The notes: generated by a model from the letters alone, not told the origin. Counted from the stretch's first letter, positions 1 through 7,757 are shown. The stretch is DNA of 10,556 nucleotides from Cyclostephanos tholiformis (GCA_036939975.1 JALLPB010004464.1:1-10556), one strand, 5' to 3'. Program-made: numbers and translations.

Positions 1-25
1 ACCGACACACAAATTTTGTGTCGGT
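1..25. repeat. Short inverted repeat at the window edge
   Basis: The 8-bp arms ACCGACAC (1-8) and GTGTCGGT (18-25) are perfect reverse complements around an A/T-rich centre. A related motif, GTGTGTCGG, recurs at 43-51. It could be the end of a small inverted-repeat transposon cut by the window edge. No coding potential is evident. Confidence 0.5.
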
Positions 26-90
26 TCAGCTATTTTGCTATTGTGTGTCGGCCCCAACATGCATGTCGGGTCCAAATTGGCGACAAATCG

Positions 91-143
91 ACACGTCACC
101 AACACGTCGCCGACACGTTGCCGACATGTTGCCAACATTTCCA
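91..143. repeat. 11-bp degenerate tandem repeat
   Basis: Four consecutive 11-nt units start at 91, 102, 113 and 124 and follow the pattern ACAcGTyrCCr, with a partial decayed unit at 135-143. Units differ from each other mostly by C/T and G/A transitions, as in an ageing minisatellite. The short reading frame running through it is repeat translation, not a gene. Confidence 0.65.
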
Positions 144-179
144 GCTAAGACGAGCGTCAATAGTTGTTAAGCTGTTAAG

Positions 180-404
180 GTGTTCCAATTTAAGACCAAA
201 CCATTTCATGTCACTGCTAGGTGGGGCATCAAAGGACTTGTTGATGAAAAATCTCATGTTTGGCATGAGAAGTATTCATTGCCTTACACAACAGTATTGG
301 GATATGTTGCATGCCATGTGACATCTAAGTTTTGTGGGATTGGACCGGCAGAGAGGAGCTGCTGTGTAGCAGTCAAAACAGTCACCTCCATAGGTTGCAT
401 TTAG
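180..404 (+). pseudogene. hAT-like transposase C-terminal fragment (relic)
   Basis: The reading frame is open from about 180 to the TAG at 402-404, with no convincing ATG (the first codon in frame is GTG). It encodes a segment with WHEKYSLPYTTVLGYVAC followed by VTSKFCGIGPAERS and a VK pair. From memory this resembles the C-terminal region of hAT-like transposases in algal and oomycete genomes, where a conserved 'SK..GIG.AER.W..VK' stretch corresponds to the hAT dimerisation region. The tryptophan expected after AERS is replaced by cysteines, and no upstream transposase domain is visible, so this is a truncated relic. The family name is inference from motif memory; the open frame and motifs are direct observation. 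Confidence 0.42.
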
Positions 405-440
405 GCAGTGAGTCCACATTGAAGAGGAGTTTTATTTATA

Positions 441-980
441 TTACTGCCAAACAACAGGAAGCAAGATTGAAGGGGGAAAAGAACACAAGATGATTGGTAA
501 TATTTTTGAACATTTGATATCAATTCGACTTGCTACTTGAGAAGTGGAGTAATGATACGTCTGCTTTGAAGGAGCCAGAAGCCGTGCAGAATCCCCCAGA
601 TATTTGAACACCTCCACTCTCTCCAGATCTTCCCCATAGGCCGTGAATGCCCTAGTCAGGGAAATCCTTGCAGCCTCAGCCTCAGCAGTTTCATGCTGCA
701 TCCTCCTCTCCCACTCCTCACAACAAAGCTGAGTGCTCTGGTGCTTTTGATAGAGAGTGCCAACCTTGGTTTGTGTACTACATCTCTTGCATTTAGGTAA
801 GGGGACTGTCCCTTCACTTGGTATCACTACAAGATCCGGTGGGTGATGGAAAAGAAAATGCCATATCAGAGCCCACTTTGTGCTTGCCGTACCAACACAG
901 TGGTACTGGGCAACTGGGCAGAAGTACCTGCTCACAGCAATTGATTCAATAGCATGGTATACCACAGCCGGATGCTCCAC
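441..980 (-). pseudogene. Non-LTR retrotransposon RT C-terminal fragment (relic)
   Basis: A 179-codon minus-strand frame contains WHFLFHHPPD (about residues 40-49), then a PLPKCKRC Cys pair, a downstream H and C spaced like a zinc-binding unit, a charged helix (EEWERRMQHETAEAEAARIS) and LERVEVFKYLG. From memory, that order (HHP, CxxC...H...C, then an ER-E-FKYLG block) matches the region at the end of the reverse transcriptase in LINE-type elements of diatoms and other algae. After FKYLG the frame stops resembling the family and soon ends. No RT catalytic motifs are present, so it is a truncated, decayed copy. The ATG at 980 is not a trusted start. It lies 37 bp from the hAT-like relic, on the opposite strand. 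Confidence 0.5.
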
Positions 981-1984
981 TACTATGTCTCATTGGAGTA
1001 CCCTAGAGCAAAAAATATCATGCTGTTATTCCAGATGACTGGCAAATCTCACAGTCCACATGATGATGCTTCCTGTTGGTGGATGTCTCAGTCAGAGATG
1101 TCATCAGAAGCAGAACGATGCCCCTTCTTACTACCTTGAAATGATGGTAGCTGGGGCATACAAGCCCCTGAATTGGGCCTATATAAGCCTTTAAACAGAC
1201 TTAAATTGTCATGTTCTCTTTTGTATCTTTGATTTTTCTTATTTTGCAACAACTTTCGATGACCCAAAAGAAGAATCCCACATGCTACAAATTAGGATAC
1301 ATGAAAAAATAAAAATATTAGGTTCAACATTCAATTTTCTTCCTTTTTCATTTTTCATTTACTGTATTCTGATGTACATAGTCCATAAAAATCTAAAAAA
1401 ATTGGCCTTTCACATTCAATAGATTCGAATTGTGACTGAGAAACCAACAAGGAAGATACAGTCTTTTTTCATACAAAAGCCCTACATATGTAGGAGTGAT
1501 TTCGAAAAAAAAATTGGAGTCAATATTTTATACAAAACCCTATGTATTTAGGTCTTTTTTTAATTCTCCAAGACCAAAGGTGGACTCTCAAAACCAACCG
1601 CCATTCCCACACACCAAAAACACAACCCACAACCAAAAAAAAACAAAAACACGACACCAAGGTCCCCTGCCACCTGCTGCCCTCCATTGGCTTCAATTTT
1701 GAAGATAAGTCCAATCACCATATGCCATGCAATATTCCTTGATCATAGCAACATGGCAATATATTTTTTTATGGAAAACTAACATTATTCTTTATTTTAT
1801 TGAATATTAAATTGTAGGCTGACAACTGGCGCACCGGCGGACAAAAGGTTTTATAGCTATTTTACATGCTTTTTTTAGGCCACTGTGTTGAATCAATGTG
1901 CACTAACCCCAGCTATCCAACAATATTTTGTTAACAACACCACCCCTGTTTTCATCATGTTTTGGCTTGGTGTTGGCCGGGAGG
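981..1984. other. Intergenic A/T-rich DNA, no gene seen
   Basis: No supported gene lies here. Visible structure: a perfect 14-bp palindrome CCTACATATGTAGG at 1481-1494, and a diverged local duplication in which TACAAAAGCCCTACATATGT (1472-1491) resembles TACAAAACCCTATGTATTTA (from about 1531). An A- and C-rich low-complexity run occupies 1600-1660. The palindrome's core, CATATGTAGG, recurs at the loop-proximal ends of the inverted repeat pair to the right, so part of this stretch may be another decayed copy of that family. Confidence 0.5.
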
Positions 1985-2262
1985 AGGGGTCGCCATGGTC
2001 ACCATGCTTTTGATGTAGCTGCGCCCAGGTAAGCATATTGTAGTAGCATAGTTATTGTAGTATTGTAAGTAGTACCATAGTAAAAATTAATGCTTATGAA
2101 AATAAAAACTGTTAAGTGTTATGTAGTCGCACCATCCAAATTAGTTTGGATGGGTGTGAAGCATAATTCTTTCGCACTTGAAAATTGTGAGAAATAATTA
2201 TGCTTCGCACCCATCCAAAAAACCTATGAAAAAATATTTGAATGCTACACATATGTAGGAAC
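1985..2262 (+). repeat. Dispersed repeat, copy 1 (arm of a large inverted repeat)
   Basis: This segment aligns in reverse complement with 2998-3305. Three blocks are recognisable: GCCATGGTC...ATG.TTTTG (1992-2012 against 3271-3290); a well-conserved block from the AATAAAAACTGT motif (about 2100) to the CCATCCA near 2218 (against about 3083-3202); and CACATATGTAGGAA (about 2251-2264, against 2998-3011). Spacing between blocks differs by small indels. No ORF is present. The element is a non-autonomous repeat of unknown class; boundaries are approximate because I aligned by eye. Confidence 0.6.
2145..2219. repeat. MITE-like hairpin inside repeat copy 1
   Basis: The arms 2145-2168 and 2196-2219 are reverse complements over 24 bp with one mismatch (GTGTGAAG against GTGCGAAG), around a 27-nt loop. 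A further ACCATCCAAA at 2131-2140 can pair with the left arm instead, so the segment can fold in two ways. This is typical of a miniature inverted-repeat element or a foldback module. Confidence 0.7.
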
Positions 2263-2446
2263 CAGTAAGATATATTCATTGCTAGGACTTAGTGCGACAT
2301 TTGATCCTATGACTTAGTTAAGCCGAACTATTATTTAAAAGAATTAGTATCACCTTATAAAAAAGAGCTAACCTAGGGGCATGAGAGCACATTTTTTCAT
2401 GCTCCTCAAATATCACCTTGCTGTCTGTTTCTGATGAGCATATCAA

Positions 2447-2530
2447 GGTACTAAAACACTTTACATATTCATGATGTGGATGTGGGATGAAGTCAGTGGG
2501 GCTTTGCAGCCTCAACCATGACCTTACAAC
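2447..2530 (+). repeat. 84-bp direct repeat, unit 1
   Basis: It pairs with 2586-2669 at equal length with 6 mismatches by eye (about 93% identity), most of them transitions. Both units run from GGT(A/G)CTAAAAC to CCTTACAAC, with 55 bp between them. A tandem segmental duplication or short direct terminal repeats of a tiny element could produce this. No coding function is evident. Confidence 0.75.
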
Positions 2531-2562
2531 ATCACTTGGGTTCAACCATGCCCCCAATTTTC
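2524..2562 (+). repeat. Inverted repeat arm (partner at 2816-2855)
   Basis: The stretch containing CTTGGGTTCAACCATGCCCC reappears as its reverse complement at about 2816-2855, with two or three mismatches. The left arm starts in the end of direct-repeat unit 1 and runs into the spacer. With the direct repeats this makes a small scrambled cluster inside the loop of the large inverted repeat. Confidence 0.65.
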
Positions 2563-2585
2563 CAAAAATGCACCGAGCATAACAG

Positions 2586-2669
2586 GGTGCTAAAACACTT
2601 TACATATTCATGATATAGATGTGGGACGAAGTCAGTGGGGGTTTGCAGCCTCAACTATGACCTTACAAC
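2586..2669 (+). repeat. 84-bp direct repeat, unit 2
   Basis: This is the second copy of the 84-bp unit at 2447-2530. It differs by GATATAG for GATGTGG, GGACG for GGATG, and four other single-base changes. It is followed by strongly A/T-rich DNA. Confidence 0.75.
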
Positions 2670-2815
2670 CTTAATTTTTATATAAGATCTATCTTTTATT
2701 CAGAACATTATTTTTTTGACAGCAAAATTTTTATTAGGAACAAAAGAAATTAATTTGAGAAATTATAAACAAAAACATGAAAATTACAAATAACATATAT
2801 TTTAATAAAAATAAT

Positions 2816-2855
2816 GGACAATTGGGGGCATGGTTGAACCCAAGTAATGTTGTAA
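2816..2855 (-). repeat. Inverted repeat arm (partner at 2524-2562)
   Basis: It contains GGGGGCATGGTTGAACCCAA, the reverse complement of the left arm. Similarity fades after GTTGTAAG. The intervening 2670-2815 is A/T-rich with no gene. Confidence 0.65.
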
Positions 2856-2997
2856 GCCTCTGAAGGTGCAATCTGGGATCTCAATAAAATAATTTTATTG
2901 GTGTGATTGGTAAGAACTCTCCCATATAATTTATTTTACCTAAATGAAAATTAATTATTTGAAATTATCTACTCTCCGGCTTGATTTTATACCTATT

Positions 2998-3305
2998 CCT
3001 ACATATGTGGGATAGAAAAAAGCGAAGGGATAGTATGGATTCCCATGTGGTTCCATGTTTAAATCAATTTTCAGTTGGCTTTTTCTGATGGGTGTGAAGC
3101 ATAAATGTGTCTCACAATTTTGATGTGTGAAACAATTATGCTTCACACCTATCCAAGCTATGTTGGATGGTGCGACTGCTCTAGACTTCACAGTTTTTAT
3201 TTAACCAAAGTAGTCTGAACCACTAACTTCTCTACACTTACCAACACACAACTACGATACCTACCTTCCCCAAAACATTGGGACCATGGCAACCATCCAC
3301 CCCCA
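2998..3305 (-). repeat. Dispersed repeat, copy 2 (arm of a large inverted repeat)
   Basis: This is the reverse-orientation partner of 1985-2262, carrying the same three blocks in mirror order: TCCTACATATGTGGGA at 2998, the hairpin-bearing block to the CAGTTTTTATTT motif at about 3191-3202, and CATTGGGACCATGGC at 3276-3290. It carries about 40 nt more than copy 1 between the first two blocks. Its outer end lies about 35 bp from the left LTR of the copia element. Confidence 0.6.
3087..3153. repeat. MITE-like hairpin inside repeat copy 2
   Basis: GATGGGTGTGAAGCATAA (3087-3104) faces TTATGCTTCACACCTATC (3136-3153), reverse complementary with one mismatch. It is the equivalent of the hairpin at 2145-2219. 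GGATGGTGCGAC at about 3165-3176 corresponds to the extra pairing segment near 2127-2138 in copy 1. Confidence 0.68.
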
Positions 3306-3338
3306 CCTGCACATATAGTATTACATTGCAAGGGTGCA

Positions 3339-3486
3339 TGATGAAGAGCAGTATTCATGGTAAACGATACTTAGTTAATTTATGGGAGCTCGGTGAGCTC
3401 CCAGCCTACATTATTAGTGGTTTTGGCGTTCTCTGAGAGTCTGAGGTACGATGGTCTGTCCATGGTAAGAACTCAGGGGATCTACA
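3339..3486 (-). repeat. 3' LTR of the copia element (148 bp)
   Basis: The repeat begins TGATGAAGAG and ends GGATCTACA on the + strand, giving TG...CA termini. It matches 9244-9391 without gaps except at 3356, 3357 and 3403. The base before TG is A in both copies, so the boundary could be one base wider. Its length is at the short end for copia elements. It contains a perfect hairpin (3384-3402) and the segment 3368-3380 that corresponds to the 5' self-complementary block. Confidence 0.92.
3384..3402. promoter_or_regulatory. Perfect hairpin in the 3' LTR
   Basis: GGGAGCTC and GAGCTCCC pair over 8 bp around a GGT loop. In the 3' end of the element RNA this stem would form just upstream of the presumed R segment. 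It could aid RNA end formation, packaging or strand transfer. The role is inference; the structure is direct. Confidence 0.6.
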
Positions 3487-3497
3487 CACCCTTGCGC
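3487..3497 (-). promoter_or_regulatory. Candidate polypurine tract, weak
   Basis: On the element strand GGCGCAAGGGTG directly precedes the 3' LTR. A purine-rich primer for plus-strand synthesis is expected exactly there, but this run is short and interrupted by C and T. Its core GCAAGGGTG has a reverse complement just outside the same LTR at 3328-3336. Confidence 0.3.
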
Positions 3498-3575
3498 CAA
3501 CATCTAAGATGTGGGAAACTAAGATAGCGGGGCCAAGGTTTGGCGATGGGCCAAAGGGTTGGCAAGGAGAGACAG

Positions 3576-6500
3576 TCACGTTCCTACTACATTCCATTTG
3601 CCAGCATGTGTGTTGCGGTGAGCTTCATGGTAGGTAGTTGGATGATGTTTAGTGTGGTAGTCTGCCCAGTTTTTGGAGCCAGCATCCCAATAGTATTGAA
3701 ACTGGTCTTGTGAGGCTCTACAGCGAAGCCACCAAAAGCGCATATCCATCATTTTGCTCCGGCGAGGGACAATGGTGTTGTTGACGACACCAGCTGCAGT
3801 GGAGTTGTCAGTTTGGATGGGGCTTTTGGGCTGTGGCCACCCCATGTCGATGAGGGTTTGCCTGTGGGGAATCATCTCTCGTGCTGTGATGAAAAGGGCA
3901 GCAAGTTCAGATTCCGCCGCAGAGGCCATAACAAATTTGATGATCTGGGCAATAGAGAGAATTGCACCATTGAATCGTGGGAAAGGGACATCTTCCGAAA
4001 GGAAGATATGAGCACCAGCACGGCTTCGAGCCTGTGTTTCGTTGAGGAAGCCGGCATCAGCGTGGGCACACAGAATCATGTCACTCGCTCGATATACGAT
4101 GCCATTGTTTGGGTAGGTGGCAACATAATCTAGTAAGAGGTGAACAGCTTGTTCGGTGGCAATGGTAGCTTTGGCCTGTCGGGAGGCAATAGCACTGAGT
4201 GCAACAAGAAGTTTGTTGTCGACAGCACGAGCATAGTAGAGGAGTGCACCCACAATTTCTTGGATGCGGTGTTTGCGCACATCATCAAGAGGTGGTGAAG
4301 TATCTGTGTCCGGGGTGAGTTGTGTCTTGGCGCCATAGGCGATGGGCAGACATTTGTGGGGCGAGCATTTTGCTCGTTGAGGACACGGATGCTTGAACTT
4401 GGTGAGTATGTTGTCGATGTATCCAGGGATGCTGAGTCGGCAGAACTTGTTGTGGTAGTCCCACTTGATGGCGATGCCAGCAAGTTTGTCGCCAGCCATG
4501 TTGAGTTGGATGCCATGGTATTTCTTGAGGAGATCGACGAGGAAGTTAAAATGCTCAATGCCCACATATTCAACGCCAAAGTTGTTGACTATGAGGCAGA
4601 ATTGAAGTGGACGCCATTTGTGGCGCCAGAGGCCAGGTGTAGATGCTGCTTCATAAAAGCCTTCGGCAACCAGACGGGAGCGGAGGAGGTCATTGGCCAG
4701 GATGCCTGCTTGGGGGAGTCCGTAGCATCCACGGCAAATTTCAAAGTAGATCCAGCCATCACGGTCATGTCCGAGGAGGTTGTATTCAACAATGAAGTCA
4801 TTTGGGATGTCGGAGAGTTTGATACGGACATATTCCGGAACTGGCATGGGAGTGTCCAGATAGAAGTTCTTGATATCAATGGTGCTGAAGCGGGCACTCT
4901 TTCTTGAGAGGACGCTGTTGAGGAGAAGCTTGACGAGTTCAAGCGATGCCGTGTTGGTGCCCACATCGCCTGGGTAGCAGATTCTGGTACCACCAATGGT
5001 GATACGGGTGCGATTTGGGTCATCCTTTTCAGGGCGGACCTCGCAAACAACCATAGTGTGGCAAATCTCTTTGCGCTTGTGGGCTGGGATGTCTGCGTAG
5101 TTGATGAGGAAGAATGTGTCAGTGCCCGCAACTCGCTGACCCGATGGGGTATCGCCAACACCAACTCCTTGGCAGAGGCGACCGAGCTCGTTAGCATAGG
5201 ATGTGTCCCATGTGGCTTTGTAGCGAGGGTCCCGACGCAGTTGGCAATGCTCGAGATATGTCCCCGATGCTGGATCCAGGACAGAGAAGGCAGCAGAGCT
5301 GTCAACGTTCTCGAGGGCAGTACAGAGGTTAGCAAAGTCTGTAGAATCTCCAGGAGACATGGACAAGGCTTGACACAGGCCCGCATAGCCCAGGGGCACT
5401 ATGGGTGTGTGTGCGGGTTTCGATGTGGACATGCAGTAGGTGAGACCAAAGGGAGCGGTGCTGGTACCTGAAAGGAGGGCAAGTGGCATTCGGGATCGTG
5501 TCCTGTGGGAGATGGGAGACATGTGAGGTAGGACTGTATGGGGTTTAGCGAGAATGGGCAGTCGTACTGGGTCTGGAGCAAAAGTGCCCACCCTTGGAGA
5601 TGGCGGAGTCGTGCCCACCCTTGGAGATGGAGAATCTAGGAACACGAGACGTCGGGGTGTAGCTGGTGGCACTTGGGAAGCAGGGGCTGGATTACTGTGT
5701 GATGACGCCGCTGGAGGAGGGGATGTCCAGGTAGGTGCCAAGGGAGGAGCTGGTGTGAGCACCCTTGGAGGCTCATGGGTGGGCAATGGTGGGCGGCCAT
5801 GGGGCACGAGGCACGTCGAGGCTGGTACGGAAGGGCCAAGCAGTCGCCACTTCTCAAAGAGGTCGCGAAGGTTGGCAATGGCATCCAGTTGGGAGATGGT
5901 CGTGGGGATTGGAGCATTTTGAAGGGCATCCGTCATGACTTGAAGGCCGTGTATGAGCCTGTCTGAAGGTGTGGGGGATGGGATCTGGTGGTAGGCGTGC
6001 CGGAATTCGACTGTGTTGGAAATGACTTGGTGTTTTGTATCCATCTTGACTAACTTGTAGCAGCGATATGAGTCCAGAGCTGGGCCAATGTAGAATCCCT
6101 CCTTTGCTCGGAAGTCCCAAGATCGACGTGAGGCAGGTTTGGAATGGATGAGGACACGACAACCCACCGGGGCAAGGGGTGTCGTGTTGAAGTCAAAAGG
6201 GCCATGGAAGAACTCCCATGCGGAGATCCAAGGATTGAGAGACGACTGGCGGAGGATATTGAGCATGAGTTCTGCTTGCGGGAGGAGAAGGTCCCATAGA
6301 TAGGGGGGAAAAGATTTGTCCACACCGGCAAGGATTGCAAGGAAGTGGTCCTTGAAGGTTCTGATGGCCCTCTCCGCTCGATTGCGGCGGTGCATTTCCG
6401 GGGGCACCAATTGAAACTTGGAATGCCATTTGAGCGTGATGGCCTCTTTGTAGGCTGCACTGGCCTCATTGTCGAGGATTTGTAGGTCCACGGAGAGGCC

Positions 6501-7745
6501 GTGGGAGAAGAGCCGTGCCATGATGGAGTTGTAGGCGGCAATGCGATGGGCGTCTCCTTTAGTCTTGAATGGTTGTTGGAGAATCAGATTGCCATCAGCA
6601 TGATAGGCAATCATCACGTACTGGTTGCCGGAACGGGCCTTGACAGGAAACCGACCGGTGTTGTCGGTATAAAGTTTGCTGATGGGAACGACCTGAACGT
6701 GGAGGTCGTTGGTGTGCAGCACTGGCGTGTGGGGCGCGATAGGCCGGGAAGGCGAGGCAGGAGCACGGGGTTTGGTCGATCGGATATTCTGGCGTTGCTG
6801 GGCCAGGTGGCCTAGGATTGTTTCGTCGGCATCCGGGCAGTACTTCGCAGCACAGGAGTAGGTGAGACCTTCGAAGGAGTCACAGTTGCCAGCCTTGATG
6901 GCATCGAGCCATGTTTGTTTAGCGGGATAGCCGAGACAAGCATGGTAGAATCCGACGAGGGCGCTCATGCTCGGGAGATCAAGGCGACGGGGGTTGAAGG
7001 AAGGAGTCCTGGTGGGTTTCGACCGTGAGGCCTTAATTGTAGAGTCTGACTGCAATTTGAAAAAATTGGCAGCGCTTCCGCGTTGGCCCGGTTCCTCATT
7101 TTGTTCAGACAACGCGGCCACCGACAGTCGTGGCTTGGTGATAGGCAGAGGCGTGACGGGAAACAGGCTTGGGGTGGATCCAGCTGTGGAAGGTAATGGG
7201 CTCGGGGAGCCGTTGCATCCTCGGTGGGAGGAACCAGCCACAGGTGGATGACAAGTGGGAGGAGTGTCGGGTGGCTTGGTGGGTTGGAGCGGGAAACACC
7301 AGAGGCGAGGGCCATTGCATTGGCGCCATCCTTCGAGGATGCTGTGGCCATCCGGGTGGATGACTGACACAGCCGTCTTGGTGAACACGATCTTGCAACC
7401 AAGGTCGGCAAAAGGCCCCAAACCGATAAGGGTGTGGGGGAAGGAGGGCATCACATGCCCCTGCATTGCCGCAGGAGGGAGTGATGGCGTGGCGGCAAGC
7501 ATCGCACTAGCCACTGAGGTAACTGGGAGGCCATTTGCCACCCGGACACCAACGGCCGGGGCCAAGTAGTTTAGGTTGGCGACTGGGGCGTTTGAGGCAA
7601 AGTAGATGCCGCTGGCGCCGGAGTCGGCAATGCCCGTGTGGGAAGGAGGGAGTTGGGTGGGATTACTAGCAGCAGTAGAGGATAAAGCAAAATAATAATT
7701 GTTTTGAAGCAAGTTATCATAATCGTGATAAACTAAATTCGCCAT
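3576..7745 (-). CDS. pol: Copia-type Pol polyprotein (PR-IN-RT-RNH), RT active site mutated
   Basis: Pol would be cleaved into the enzymes that copy and integrate the element. Protease: DSGAS at residues 41-45. Pre-integrase zinc region: about 260-315, with H268, C303 and H313. Integrase: D361 (DNTGRFP), D425 (LDNEAS) and E458 (NRAERAIRTFK), with 32 residues between the last two. A proline-rich linker covers about 640-740. RT: motif A D957 (TIDIKNFYL) and CYGLPQAG at 1007-1014. The catalytic Asp-Asp is replaced by N1054-N1055 in VNNFGVEYVG, which should abolish polymerase activity. RNase H: D1230 (HADAGF), E1278 or E1280, D1313 (QTDNSTA) and D1362 (ADYHTKHH) are all kept. The ATG at 7745 has G at -3 and +4, and lies three codons after the in-frame UGA that ends gag. 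The frame is otherwise intact over 1389 codons. Expression could be by reinitiation or readthrough. Confidence 0.93.
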   Translation of the reverse strand: MANLVYHDYDNLLQNNYYFALSSTAASNPTQLPPSHTGIADSGASGIYFASNAPVANLNYLAPAVGVRVANGLPVTSVASAMLAATPSLPPAAMQGHVMPSFPHTLIGLGPFADLGCKIVFTKTAVSVIHPDGHSILEGWRQCNGPRLWCFPLQPTKPPDTPPTCHPPVAGSSHRGCNGSPSPLPSTAGSTPSLFPVTPLPITKPRLSVAALSEQNEEPGQRGSAANFFKLQSDSTIKASRSKPTRTPSFNPRRLDLPSMSALVGFYHACLGYPAKQTWLDAIKAGNCDSFEGLTYSCAAKYCPDADETILGHLAQQRQNIRSTKPRAPASPSRPIAPHTPVLHTNDLHVQVVPISKLYTDNTGRFPVKARSGNQYVMIAYHADGNLILQQPFKTKGDAHRIAAYNSIMARLFSHGLSVDLQILDNEASAAYKEAITLKWHSKFQLVPPEMHRRNRAERAIRTFKDHFLAILAGVDKSFPPYLWDLLLPQAELMLNILRQSSLNPWISAWEFFHGPFDFNTTPLAPVGCRVLIHSKPASRRSWDFRAKEGFYIGPALDSYRCYKLVKMDTKHQVISNTVEFRHAYHQIPSPTPSDRLIHGLQVMTDALQNAPIPTTISQLDAIANLRDLFEKWRLLGPSVPASTCLVPHGRPPLPTHEPPRVLTPAPPLAPTWTSPPPAASSHSNPAPASQVPPATPRRLVFLDSPSPRVGTTPPSPRVGTFAPDPVRLPILAKPHTVLPHMSPISHRTRSRMPLALLSGTSTAPFGLTYCMSTSKPAHTPIVPLGYAGLCQALSMSPGDSTDFANLCTALENVDSSAAFSVLDPASGTYLEHCQLRRDPRYKATWDTSYANELGRLCQGVGVGDTPSGQRVAGTDTFFLINYADIPAHKRKEICHTMVVCEVRPEKDDPNRTRITIGGTRICYPGDVGTNTASLELVKLLLNSVLSRKSARFSTIDIKNFYLDTPMPVPEYVRIKLSDIPNDFIVEYNLLGHDRDGWIYFEICRGCYGLPQAGILANDLLRSRLVAEGFYEAASTPGLWRHKWRPLQFCLIVNNFGVEYVGIEHFNFLVDLLKKYHGIQLNMAGDKLAGIAIKWDYHNKFCRLSIPGYIDNILTKFKHPCPQRAKCSPHKCLPIAYGAKTQLTPDTDTSPPLDDVRKHRIQEIVGALLYYARAVDNKLLVALSAIASRQAKATIATEQAVHLLLDYVATYPNNGIVYRASDMILCAHADAGFLNETQARSRAGAHIFLSEDVPFPRFNGAILSIAQIIKFVMASAAESELAALFITAREMIPHRQTLIDMGWPQPKSPIQTDNSTAAGVVNNTIVPRRSKMMDMRFWWLRCRASQDQFQYYWDAGSKNWADYHTKHHPTTYHEAHRNTHAGKWNVVGT
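5584..5637 (-). repeat. 27-bp tandem duplication within the Pol linker
   Basis: The 20-bp core GTGCCCACCCTTGGAGATGG occurs at 5584-5603 and 5611-5630. It encodes SPRVGT twice in the proline-rich linker between integrase and RT (residues about 706-721). The period is nine codons, so the frame is kept. Such linkers tolerate length change. Confidence 0.75.
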
Positions 7746-7757
7746 CCCACCCCATCA
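7743..7757 (-). promoter_or_regulatory. In-frame gag UGA / pol AUG junction
   Basis: On the coding strand the order is ACC UGA UGG GGU GGG AUG GCG. The gag stop and the pol start are in the same frame, 9 nt apart, with nothing else between. This fits stop readthrough, reinitiation at the well-placed AUG, or a CGA arginine codon turned into UGA by CpG deamination in an originally continuous gag-pol frame. The last fits the other damage in this copy. Confidence 0.7.

Noticed and set aside
16..321. 101-codon plus-strand frame over the 11-bp repeats
   Set aside because: Its first part translates the tandem repeat and the rest runs out of frame with the transposase-like fragment at 180-404.
1180..1187. 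TATATAAG resembling a TATA box
   Set aside because: No supported gene begins downstream, and such motifs are common in A/T-rich DNA.
1496..1742. Overlapping short frames of 64-68 codons
   Set aside because: They are translations of an A/C-rich low-complexity run on both strands with no motif.
2447..2669. TRIM/Cassandra-like mini LTR element
   Set aside because: I could not find a tRNA primer-binding site, a polypurine tract or a 5S-like block between or within the two 84-bp units.
4320..4907. 195-codon plus-strand open frame inside pol (also 5058-5471, 5554-5922, 6501-6815 and others)
   Set aside because: These lie antisense to a long, motif-rich pol frame in GC-rich DNA, where antisense frames stay open by composition. 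None has a recognisable domain.
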